Assembly: GCA_005888865.1 (NCBI GenBank) | Contig: VBCL01000054.1 | Span: forward strand, 22,231 to 41,647 | Origin: Betaproteobacteria bacterium | Lineage (GTDB): Bacteria; Pseudomonadota; Gammaproteobacteria; Burkholderiales; Casimicrobiaceae | Length of the DNA: 19,417 bases | Reading direction: 5' to 3' | In this document: positions 8,214-13,720 of the stretch, piece after piece | Layout of the letters: every line of letters begins with the position of its first letter | Position numbering within the stretch: position 1 is the stretch's first letter | Notes under the pieces: generated by a model | Database searches by the model: none | What the model was told of the DNA's origin: nothing | The model's input: only the letters and a program-made list of their open reading frames with translations | Translations under genes and position numbers: made by a program

Positions 8214-9698
8214 GTGTACTATCCGCGCTCCTTTCTCAAGTTCATCCTGCTCGGGTTTCTTCTTGTCAGCCTGCCGTTGCTCTACGCGCTGGTCGAGTTG
8301 ATCGTGAGCCTCGACCGGCTTGGAACGCAAAGTCAACAGGCGGTACTGCAGGCCGCGCAAGCCGGCCGCGCGAGCCGGCAGCTCTACGAGCAGGCCACCA
8401 CGCTCGAGCGGGTCGTTCGCCAGCACCTGATTCTCGACGATCCGCAACTCGTCGAAGACTACGCGCGTCTGCGCCAGGATTTCGGACAGACCTCGCAGCA
8501 GCTGCAGCAACTCCCGCTCGACCGGGCGCAGCTTGCACAACTCGAAAAGCTGGCCGACACCGAGAGTCGGCTTTACCTGCTGCTCAAGGCGCCGCAGCGC
8601 ACGCCGGCGGCGAGCACGGCGCTGGCTCAAGGCTACGCGCAACTCTCCGAGGGTGCGCAGGCGATGCTCGCCGCCAGCAACCGTCTGACCGAGCGCGAGA
8701 TCGAACGGCTGCAGCAGATGGCGGCCGAGGGGCGGAAGACGTGGGCCTACCTCGCGCTCGCCGCCGGCGCGATCGCGCTCGCGCTGGCGATCCTGTTCGC
8801 GGTCCTGATCGCTCGGCCGATCCGCCAGCTCGATATGGCGATCCGGCAGATGGGCACCGCCGATTTCACCCACGCCATCGAGGTCAACGGGCCACAGGAC
8901 ATGCGCTACCTCGGCCAGCGGCTCGATTGGCTGCGCACGCGGTTGCACGAGCTCGAGGCACAGCAGACGCGCTTCCTGCGTCACGTCTCCCACGAGCTCA
9001 AGACCCCGCTCACCGCGGTGCGCGAAGGCGCCGAGCTGCTGCGTGATCGCGTCGGAGGAGAGCTCTCGCCGCAGCAGCAGGAGATCGTCCGCATCGTCCG
9101 CGAGAACACGCTGCAGCTCCAGAAATTGATCGAGGACCTGTTGAACTACCATCAGACCCGCAGCATCGAGCCGCAGACTCTTGGCCCGGTGCCGCTGGCC
9201 GACGTCATCCGACGCGTCGTGAGGGAGCACAAGCTCGCCGCCTTCGCGCGGATGGTTACCTTCGAAGCGAACGTCAAGCCTGCGGTCATCGTAGGCGACG
9301 CCGAGAAGATCCGTGCCATTGTCGACAACCTGATTTCGAACGCGATCAAGTACTCGCCACGCTCGGGTCTCGTCGCGATCGAGGTCTTCACCGAAGGCAG
9401 CGAAGCGGTGCTCGACGTCGTCGATCAGGGCCCAGGCGTCGACGTGGAAGACCGGCCGCGGATCTTCGATTCGTTCTATCAGGGGAAGTCTGCGCCCGAA
9501 GGGCGGATAAAAGGCTCCGGACTCGGCCTCGCGATCGCGCGCGAATACGCGCTGGCGCACGGCGGGCGGATCGATTTGCTCGACCGCGTCGACGGCCGGC
9601 GCGGCGCGCGTTTTCGCGTGCGGCTGCCGCTCGCCGTCACGGATCGTCCGGGCTCGGCGTCGACTGCGGCGCGTGCAACGCTGCAGGAGGAAGGTTGA
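8214..9698 (+). CDS. glrK: Sensor histidine kinase, GlrK/QseE type
   Basis: This membrane sensor kinase would autophosphorylate and pass phosphate to the GlrR regulator two genes downstream. The 494 residues contain membrane segment 1 (about 8-33), a Gln-rich helical periplasmic domain (about 34-175), membrane segment 2 (about 178-201) and a HAMP domain (about 201-250). The H-box RHVSHELKTPLTAVREGAE follows with phospho-accepting His260, then the N-box NLISNAIKYSP (Asn376), the G1 box VVDQGPGVD (Asp404), the F box FDSFYQG and the G2 box GSGLGLAIA. The GTG at 8214 is the likely start; its ribosome binding site is weak. The name rests on both the domain pattern and the gene order kinase-lipoprotein-sigma-54 activator, which matches glrK-qseG-glrR of enterobacteria. 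The last codons overlap the next gene (TTGA). The periplasmic signal sensed is unknown. Confidence 0.9.
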   Translation: MYYPRSFLKFILLGFLLVSLPLLYALVELIVSLDRLGTQSQQAVLQAAQAGRASRQLYEQATTLERVVRQHLILDDPQLVEDYARLRQDFGQTSQQLQQLPLDRAQLAQLEKLADTESRLYLLLKAPQRTPAASTALAQGYAQLSEGAQAMLAASNRLTEREIERLQQMAAEGRKTWAYLALAAGAIALALAILFAVLIARPIRQLDMAIRQMGTADFTHAIEVNGPQDMRYLGQRLDWLRTRLHELEAQQTRFLRHVSHELKTPLTAVREGAELLRDRVGGELSPQQQEIVRIVRENTLQLQKLIEDLLNYHQTRSIEPQTLGPVPLADVIRRVVREHKLAAFARMVTFEANVKPAVIVGDAEKIRAIVDNLISNAIKYSPRSGLVAIEVFTEGSEAVLDVVDQGPGVDVEDRPRIFDSFYQGKSAPEGRIKGSGLGLAIAREYALAHGGRIDLLDRVDGRRGARFRVRLPLAVTDRPGSASTAARATLQEEG

Positions 9699-10360
9699 CG
9701 GGCAAGCACCTCATCGCCGTCTGCCTCGCAATGGCTGCCATGGGCGGCTGCGCCGCGGCGCCCCCGGCGCCCGTGGCTGCTGCACCTGCGCAGGCAGCCG
9801 CGCAGAAGCCCGAGTCACTGCCTGTGACGCCCGTGCCGGTGCCCGAAGTCGTGATCGTGCAATCACCCCCTCAGGTCCCCGCGCCCTCGCCGGCGCAACC
9901 GTCGGTGGCGCTGCCGCAAGTCAACGAGGACGAACAGCAAGCGCTCGCGCTGCTCGCGGACCTGCAGCGCTACGCAGTGGATCCGGGAGAGGATCTCAAG
10001 CGCGAGATGGTCGCCGCGCATGGCGCGCTTGCGCGAACGCGGAGTGACGCGAACCGCATTCGCGTCGCGATGCTGCTCACACTGCCCTTGGCCGGGCCGC
10101 CGGACGACGCCCGCGCGCTCTCGCTCCTCGAGCCGGTCGTCGCAAAAAGCGGCAACAGCTCGCCGCTCAAGCAGATCGCCTCGGTGCTCTATGCACAGAT
10201 CGTCGAACGGTCGCGCAGCGTACGCGAGGAACAACGCCGCACAGCCGCGGCGCAGGAGAAACTCGACGCGCTGCGCGCGGTCGAACGAAGCTTGTTGCTC
10301 GAACGCAGCCGCAATGCGGGCGGGGGCAGCGCCGGCGGCGGCGGGGGCACCGGACGATGA
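9695..10360 (+). CDS. qseG: QseG/YfhG-like outer-membrane lipoprotein
   Basis: This 221-residue protein starts at a TTG that overlaps the glrK stop (TTGA). The start is supported by GGAGGAAGG just upstream (9686-9694). The N terminus is a lipoprotein signal: a short charged region (K4, H5), a hydrophobic stretch and a MGGC lipobox with the predicted lipidated Cys19. An Ala/Pro/Val-rich linker (about 20-75) follows, then a helical domain (about 75-210) and a Gly-rich tail. In E. coli the equivalent lipoprotein lies between the kinase and regulator genes and affects signalling by the QseE/GlrK kinase. Direct sequence similarity is hard to judge because the family is divergent, so the name rests mainly on position, length and lipoprotein character. 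The 3' end overlaps glrR (ATGA). Confidence 0.7.
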   Translation: MTGKHLIAVCLAMAAMGGCAAAPPAPVAAAPAQAAAQKPESLPVTPVPVPEVVIVQSPPQVPAPSPAQPSVALPQVNEDEQQALALLADLQRYAVDPGEDLKREMVAAHGALARTRSDANRIRVAMLLTLPLAGPPDDARALSLLEPVVAKSGNSSPLKQIASVLYAQIVERSRSVREEQRRTAAAQEKLDALRAVERSLLLERSRNAGGGSAGGGGGTGR

Positions 10361-11727
10361 GCTTGCCGATGACGCACTCCGCCGACATCCTCCTCGTCGA
10401 CGACGATCCCGATCTGCTGAAGCTGATCAGCCTGCGGCTCACTTCGGCGGGCTACCGGGTACGCACCGCGGACAGCGGCGAGACCGCGCTCGCCTCGCTC
10501 GCGGTGGCGAGGCCCGCGGCGGTAATCACCGACATGCGCATGCCCGGCATCGACGGCCTGCAGCTTTTCGACGCGATCCATCGCCAGCATCCCGCGCTGC
10601 CGGTCATTATCCTGACCGCCCACGGGACGATTCCCGACGCCGTGAGCGCCACGCAGCGCGGCGTTTTCGGTTTCCTGACCAAGCCTTTCGACAGCCAGGA
10701 GCTGCTGCAGAAAGTTGCTGCCGCAGTGCGCCTCGCCGGAGACGTGCCCGAGGCCAAGCAGCAATCCAGCGGCGAATGGCGCGCGGGAATCATCACCCGC
10801 AGCCCACGCATGGAAGATCTGCTGCGCCAGGCACGGCTGGTCGCCGATTCCGATGCGAGCGTCCTGATCTTCGGTGAATCTGGCACCGGGAAGGAACTGC
10901 TGGCGCAAGCGATCCACCGGGCAAGCCGGCGCGCGACTCGGCCGTTTATCGCGGTCAACTGCGGCGCGATTCCCGAGCCGCTGCTCGAATCCGAGCTATT
11001 CGGGCATGCCCGTGGCGCATTCAGCGGTGCGGTCCAGGCGCACAAGGGGCTTTTCCTCGCTGCCGACGGCGGAACGATTTTCTTGGACGAAATCGGCGAC
11101 ATGCCGCTTGCGTTACAGGTGAAGCTCTTGCGGGTGCTGCAGGAAGACGAAGTGCGTCCTGTCGGGGCCACGCAATCGGTGCCGGTTGACGTGCGGGTGA
11201 TCTCGGCCACGCACCGCGACCTCGACGCGCAGCGTACGGCCGGCCAGTTTCGCGAGGACCTCTATTACCGCCTGAACGTAGTGTCGCTCAAGCTGCCGTC
11301 GCTTAGCGAACGGCGCGAAGACATTCCGCTGCTGGCCACGCACTTCCTGCGCAAGCTTGCCGAGCGTTACAAGAAACCGGTACCTTCGCTCGCGCCCGAC
11401 GCCATGGCGCTTCTGATCGCGGCGCCCTGGCCCGGCAACGTCCGGCAACTCCTGAATCTCCTCGAACAGGCACTCGCCCTGACGACCACCAGCGTGATCC
11501 CGGCCACGCTTGTCCAGGGCGCCTTGCGCGAGGACGCGGGCGTCCTTGCCCCCTTCGAGGAGGCGCGCAAGCAATTCGAACGCGATTACCTCGTCCGCCT
11601 GCTGAAAATCACCGGCGGCAACGTGACTCAGGCCGCGACCTTGGCCAAGCGCAACCGCACGGAGTTCTACAAGCTGCTGCAGCGTCACCGGCTCGAGCCG
11701 GCGATGTTCAAGGACGCGAAGCTCTGA
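10357..11727 (+). CDS. glrR: Sigma-54-dependent response regulator, GlrR/QseF type
   Basis: This is an NtrC-type activator of 456 residues that would stimulate RNA polymerase-sigma-54 after phosphorylation by the GlrK-type kinase. The receiver domain (about 9-125) has acidic residues 15-17, phospho-acceptor Asp59, Thr87 and Lys109 (FLTKPF). The AAA+ domain (about 147-375) has Walker A GESGTGKE (173-180), the sigma-54 contact loop as GAFSGA (220-225) and Walker B GGTIFLDEIGD (237-247). The C terminus carries a Fis-type helix-turn-helix (about 405-450; GGNVTQAATLAKRNRTEFYKL). The loop has Ser where most family members have Thr. The ATG at 10357 overlaps the lipoprotein stop; the ATG at 10369 is a possible alternative. 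The adjacent downstream region contains a TGTC-N10-GACA site and a sigma-54 promoter, the pattern of a GlrR target. Confidence 0.93.
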   Translation: MSLPMTHSADILLVDDDPDLLKLISLRLTSAGYRVRTADSGETALASLAVARPAAVITDMRMPGIDGLQLFDAIHRQHPALPVIILTAHGTIPDAVSATQRGVFGFLTKPFDSQELLQKVAAAVRLAGDVPEAKQQSSGEWRAGIITRSPRMEDLLRQARLVADSDASVLIFGESGTGKELLAQAIHRASRRATRPFIAVNCGAIPEPLLESELFGHARGAFSGAVQAHKGLFLAADGGTIFLDEIGDMPLALQVKLLRVLQEDEVRPVGATQSVPVDVRVISATHRDLDAQRTAGQFREDLYYRLNVVSLKLPSLSERREDIPLLATHFLRKLAERYKKPVPSLAPDAMALLIAAPWPGNVRQLLNLLEQALALTTTSVIPATLVQGALREDAGVLAPFEEARKQFERDYLVRLLKITGGNVTQAATLAKRNRTEFYKLLQRHRLEPAMFKDAKL

Positions 11728-11817
11728 CGGGTCGCGCACGCGCCCCCCACCTTTGCGAGCCGACTTTTCGAGCGTTTTGCGCGACGTTCGGAACCGATGT
11801 TGCATTTGCGTCACAAC

Positions 11818-11835
11818 TGTCTCCATACGGCGACA
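11818..11835. promoter_or_regulatory. Candidate GlrR binding site 1 (exact consensus)
   Basis: TGTC (11818-11821), ten bases, then GACA (11832-11835) is an exact match to the GlrR-binding consensus TGTC-N10-GACA described for glmY and glmZ promoters of enterobacteria. Its centre lies about 195 bp upstream of the start predicted from the sigma-54 promoter at 11996-12011. It is only 91 bp after the glrR stop codon. Confidence 0.65.
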
Positions 11836-11850
11836 AAGTTAAGCCGCTCA

Positions 11851-11864
11851 AATCAAGGTGTTGA
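11851..11864 (+). promoter_or_regulatory. Candidate IHF binding site
   Basis: AATCAAGGTGTTGA matches the IHF consensus WATCAARNNNNTTR with one mismatch in the final triplet. It lies between the first and second GlrR-like sites and upstream of the sigma-54 promoter, where DNA bending would bring the activator to polymerase. IHF is part of known GlrR-controlled promoters; use here is inference. Confidence 0.45.
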
Positions 11865-11882
11865 AGTTGTGCGGCACTCCCT

Positions 11883-11900
11883 CGTCGTGAAAATGAGACA
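11883..11900. promoter_or_regulatory. Candidate GlrR binding site 2 (one mismatch)
   Basis: CGTC (11883-11886), ten bases, then GACA (11897-11900) matches the GlrR consensus at seven of eight fixed positions. Its centre lies 65 bp downstream of site 1 and about 130 bp upstream of the predicted start. A still weaker copy, TGCT-N10-GACA (6 of 8), lies at 11923-11940. Confidence 0.5.
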
Positions 11901-11995
11901 GTCTACCGACCGGAAGGGCAGCTGCTGCCCCAGTCCGACACCTCCTTCGCCTTAAGCAAGATGTAAGGCTTTGATTACGCTAAGCGACTATGCGA

Positions 11996-12011
11996 AGGCA
12001 TGACAATTGCA
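11996..12011 (+). promoter_or_regulatory. Sigma-54 (-24/-12) promoter
   Basis: AGGCATGACAATTGCA fits the sigma-54 consensus TGGCACGNNNNTTGCW. The essential GG (11997-11998) and GC (12009-12010) are separated by exactly ten bases, GGCA and TTGCA are complete, and only the first base and the sixth deviate. Transcription would start near 12022. It is preceded by GlrR-like sites and an IHF site and followed by a small open frame and a strong terminator, and it lies just after a gene for a sigma-54 activator. Confidence 0.65.
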
Positions 12012-12068
12012 TGGCCAACATCGCAAAGGGGCATGGGCGGTAAACGAAGCAGAGCGAAGGCTTGCACC

Positions 12069-12239
12069 ATGGACAGGTATACACCGGAATTCACGGCTTT
12101 CTGGCTGGGCGACCCCGAGCCGTCGAGCGAGCGCCACGGCGCCGAAGGCAGTTCGGGCCATCAAGGCCTGTCGCCTTCGCAACAAGTTGCACTGGAGGAG
12201 CTCGCCGAGCGCGTGAACGCGGCTCGGAGCGTGGTCTAG
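12069..12239 (+). CDS. Possible small protein of unknown function (56 residues)
   Basis: The frame begins MDRYTPEFTAFWLGDPEP, has a Ser/Gly/His-rich middle and ends with a likely amphipathic helix (LSPSQQVALEELAERVNAA, about 33-51). Third codon positions are about 75 percent G or C (42 of 56), as expected for a real gene in this genome, whereas the in-frame stretch before this ATG is not coding-like. AAGG at 12057-12060 lies eight bases upstream. The same frame has earlier ATGs at 12033, where the purine-rich AAAGGGG is too close, and at 12000, which lies upstream of the predicted transcript start. No signal peptide, membrane segment or known domain is seen. It would be expressed from the GlrR/sigma-54-type promoter if that is real. 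It may be a spurious frame inside a small RNA. Confidence 0.45.
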   Translation: MDRYTPEFTAFWLGDPEPSSERHGAEGSSGHQGLSPSQQVALEELAERVNAARSVV

Positions 12240-12357
12240 GTCCGGGGCGCGCATACGCGCGTCGTTGAATCGGCCCCAGGTGGCCGCGGGACGAAAGGAA
12301 CGCAACGCCTGACCCCCCGGGAGCCGGGTTACGCCCCCACGATTTCGAATCCCCCTT

Positions 12358-12390
12358 GCCCGCTTATTTCCTCCCAGCGGGCTTTTTTTC
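12358..12390 (+). terminator. Strong rho-independent terminator
   Basis: Stem GCCCGCT (12358-12364) pairs perfectly with AGCGGGC (12376-12382) around an 11-nt loop and is followed by seven T (12383-12389). It ends the plus-strand small transcript two bases before the stop codon of the convergent thyA. The minus-strand side lacks a T run, so it acts mainly on plus-strand transcripts. Confidence 0.9.
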
Positions 12391-12392
12391 GT

Positions 12393-13187
12393 CTATACCG
12401 CGACGGTCGCCCTGATCGCAGGATGGTATCGATAATCCGCGATCTCGAAATCATCGTACCGATAGTCGTAGAGCGATGGTGGCCGCCGACCGATGACGAG
12501 CTTCGGTAGCGGATACGGTTGCCTCGCAAGCTGCGTTTCGACCTGCTCCAGGTGGTTGAGATACAGGTGGCAGTCGCCGCCGACCCAGATGAAGTCGCCG
12601 ACGTCGAGGTCCGTCTGCTGCGCCACCAGGTGCGTCAACAGCGCGTATGAGGCGATGTTGAACGGTACCCCGAGAAAGATATCGGCACTGCGCTGGTAGA
12701 GCTGGCAGGAGAGCTTTCCGTCGGCGACGTAGAACTGGAAGAAGGCGTGGCAGGGCGGGAGCTTCATGCGCGGGATGTCGCCGACGTTCCATGCCGAGAC
12801 GATCAGTCGGCGTGAGTCCGGGTTCTTGCGGATCTGCGCGAGCACCTCCGAGAGCTGATCGATGTGCCGCCCATCCGGCGCGGGCCACGATCGCCACTGG
12901 TAACCGTAGATCGGTCCAAGGTCCCCGTTCGCGTCTGCCCACTCGTCCCAGATCGTCACGCCGTTGTCGCGCAAATAGCGCACGTTGGTGTCGCCGGCGA
13001 GAAACCAGAGCAGCTCATGGATGATCGACCGGGTATGGACCTTCTTGGTCGTCAGCAACGGGAATCCCGCGGCCAGGTCGAAGCGCATCTGATAGCCGAA
13101 CACCGATAGCGTCCCGGTGCCCGTGCGATCGTTCTTGCGCTGGCCGTGGTCGCGCACGTGGCGCATGAAGTCGAGGTACTGGCGCAT
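12393..13187 (-). CDS. thyA: Thymidylate synthase
   Basis: The 264-residue protein has the same length as E. coli ThyA. It makes dTMP from dUMP using methylene-tetrahydrofolate and yields dihydrofolate, the substrate of FolA (gene at 7596-8150). The sequence starts MRQYLDFMRHV, has the phosphate-binding RTGTGTLSVFGYQMRF (Arg21), the catalytic Cys146 in LPPCHAFFQFYV, the dUMP site QRSADIFLGVPFNIASYALL, and ends with the typical short hydrophobic tail IRATVAV. The ATG at 13185-13187 is the start. A TAGAAT-like -10 sits on the minus strand at 13217-13222, about 30 bp upstream. The stop codon lies two bases from the T run of the opposing terminator. Unlike in many bacteria, thyA and folA are not adjacent here but about 4.2 kb apart. 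Confidence 0.98.
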   Translation of the reverse strand: MRQYLDFMRHVRDHGQRKNDRTGTGTLSVFGYQMRFDLAAGFPLLTTKKVHTRSIIHELLWFLAGDTNVRYLRDNGVTIWDEWADANGDLGPIYGYQWRSWPAPDGRHIDQLSEVLAQIRKNPDSRRLIVSAWNVGDIPRMKLPPCHAFFQFYVADGKLSCQLYQRSADIFLGVPFNIASYALLTHLVAQQTDLDVGDFIWVGGDCHLYLNHLEQVETQLARQPYPLPKLVIGRRPPSLYDYRYDDFEIADYRYHPAIRATVAV

Positions 13188-13271
13188 CGGAGGACGAGAC
13201 GGACGAGTATCGGATCATTCTAGCTCAAGCCGGCGACTCTGACGTTTCCCGGCCCGGACTTTTCGGACGAC

Positions 13272-13299
13272 TTGACACGTCGTCGCACCCGGGTATAGT
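13272..13299 (+). promoter_or_regulatory. Sigma-70 promoter of the ArsR-type gene
   Basis: A perfect TTGACA (13272-13277) is separated by 16 bp from TATAGT (13294-13299), giving a predicted start near 13306. The start point lies inside the operator-like palindrome that follows. This is the clearest sigma-70 promoter in the window. Confidence 0.8.
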
Positions 13300-13301
13300 A
13301 A

Positions 13302-13331
13302 CATGACTATCTGACTAGTCGAATAGTTATG
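13302..13331. promoter_or_regulatory. Operator-like inverted repeat over the arsR-type gene start point
   Basis: A 30-bp near-palindrome: outer arms CATGACTAT (13302-13310) and ATAGTTATG (13323-13331) match at eight of nine positions, and the centre is the perfect palindrome GACTAGTC (13313-13320). It begins two bases after the -10 box and covers the predicted start of transcription, ending 17 bp before the ArsR-type start codon. This suits autorepression by the adjacent winged-helix protein. Confidence 0.7.
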
Positions 13332-13348
13332 AATCGGGCTAAAGCCGC

Positions 13349-13660
13349 ATGAAACGCACACGCAGCAGCGCAATTCCGGCAGCATGGCGGCGGGTCGCGC
13401 GCATCTTCGTCGCGCTGGGTGATCCTCACCGGCAGCGCATCCTGCTGATGTTCGGCCGCGGCGGGCGCCTGAACGTCGGCGAGATCGTTGCCGCGTCGAC
13501 CCTTTCTCGGACGGCGATCTCCCACCACCTCAGGGTCCTGCGCGACGCAGGCGTGCTCAAGTCGGAGAAAGCGGGCAGGGAAGTCTATTTCTGGCCCGAT
13601 GTCGCCGTGGTGCAGTCCGCGCTGACGGCCGTGCAGGAGTATCTTGCCGAGCATCACTAA
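13349..13660 (+). CDS. ArsR-family transcriptional repressor without metal-site cysteines
   Basis: The 103-residue protein is a winged-helix regulator. It has a typical first helix region (VARIFVALGDPHRQRILLMF, about 16-35), recognition helix LSRTAISHHLRVLRDAGVL (about 52-70) and wing KSEKAGREVYFWPD (about 71-84). The protein contains no cysteine, so the usual arsenic/antimony or zinc/cadmium thiolate sensing sites of the family are absent; the inducing signal is unknown. An in-frame TAA nine bases upstream fixes the ATG at 13349 as the earliest start. Its promoter carries a 30-bp inverted repeat over the start point, which suggests autoregulation. The MFS-acyltransferase gene follows after 60 nt on the same strand with no obvious promoter, so it is probably the regulated partner. 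Confidence 0.9.
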   Translation: MKRTRSSAIPAAWRRVARIFVALGDPHRQRILLMFGRGGRLNVGEIVAASTLSRTAISHHLRVLRDAGVLKSEKAGREVYFWPDVAVVQSALTAVQEYLAEHH

Positions 13661-13711
13661 GACTTGGTCCGCGCGAGCGCCCCGACAAACGGATCCGACC
13701 TCCCCGATCAC

Positions 13712-13715
13712 GGAG
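13712..13715 (+). promoter_or_regulatory. Ribosome binding site that fixes the MFS-acyltransferase start
   Basis: GGAG lies five bases before the ATG at 13721. The frame is open to a TTG at 13664 only four bases after the repressor stop, but that codon lacks such a site and the extra 19 residues do not resemble the family N terminus. Confidence 0.6.
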
Positions 13716-13720
13716 CCACG

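Larger units (their letters stand above)
12022..12390 (+). ncRNA. Candidate GlrR/sigma-54-controlled small transcript (small RNA and/or small mRNA)
   Basis: A transcript of about 370 nt is predicted from the sigma-54 promoter to the intrinsic terminator. Its first 220 nt contain a possible 56-codon frame. The remaining part (12240-12390) has no coding frame but several hairpins: 12246-12263 (CGCGC/GCGCG, loop AUAC), 12271-12286 (CGGCC/GGCCG), 12316-12328 (CCCGG/CCGGG) and the terminator. A run of seven U after the last stem is typical of Hfq-binding small RNAs. I do not recognise an RNA family. By analogy with enterobacteria, where GlrR drives the small RNA GlmY encoded next to glrK, this is a candidate functional counterpart, but no similarity to GlmY is claimed. 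It could instead be only an mRNA with a long 3' leader-like tail. Both ends are predictions. Confidence 0.45.

Noticed and set aside
11916..11930. Hairpin GGGCAG-CTG-CTGCCC in the region before the sigma-54 promoter, as a possible glrR terminator.
   Set aside because: No T run follows and it lies nearly 190 bp after the glrR stop; a short GC stem like this is common here.
11966..11981. Second sigma-54-like sequence AGGCTTTGATTACGCT with GG and GC at correct spacing.
   Set aside because: It lacks the TTGC of the -12 element and the A/C of the -24 element, and is clearly weaker than the one at 11996-12011.
11988..12305. Minus-strand open frame of 105 codons opposite the small transcript.
   Set aside because: No ribosome binding site, composition typical of an antisense shadow in GC-rich DNA, and it crosses the plus-strand promoter and hairpins.
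12287..12340. Resemblance to the 3' part of a c-di-GMP-I (GEMM) riboswitch: GAACGCAACGCC followed by AGCCGGGTTACG.
   Set aside because: The conserved 5' GCAAACC segment and the exact GACGCAAAGCC core are missing, and no suitable gene follows; only thyA on the other strand does. A covariance search with RF01051 would settle it; a significant hit would reverse this rejection.
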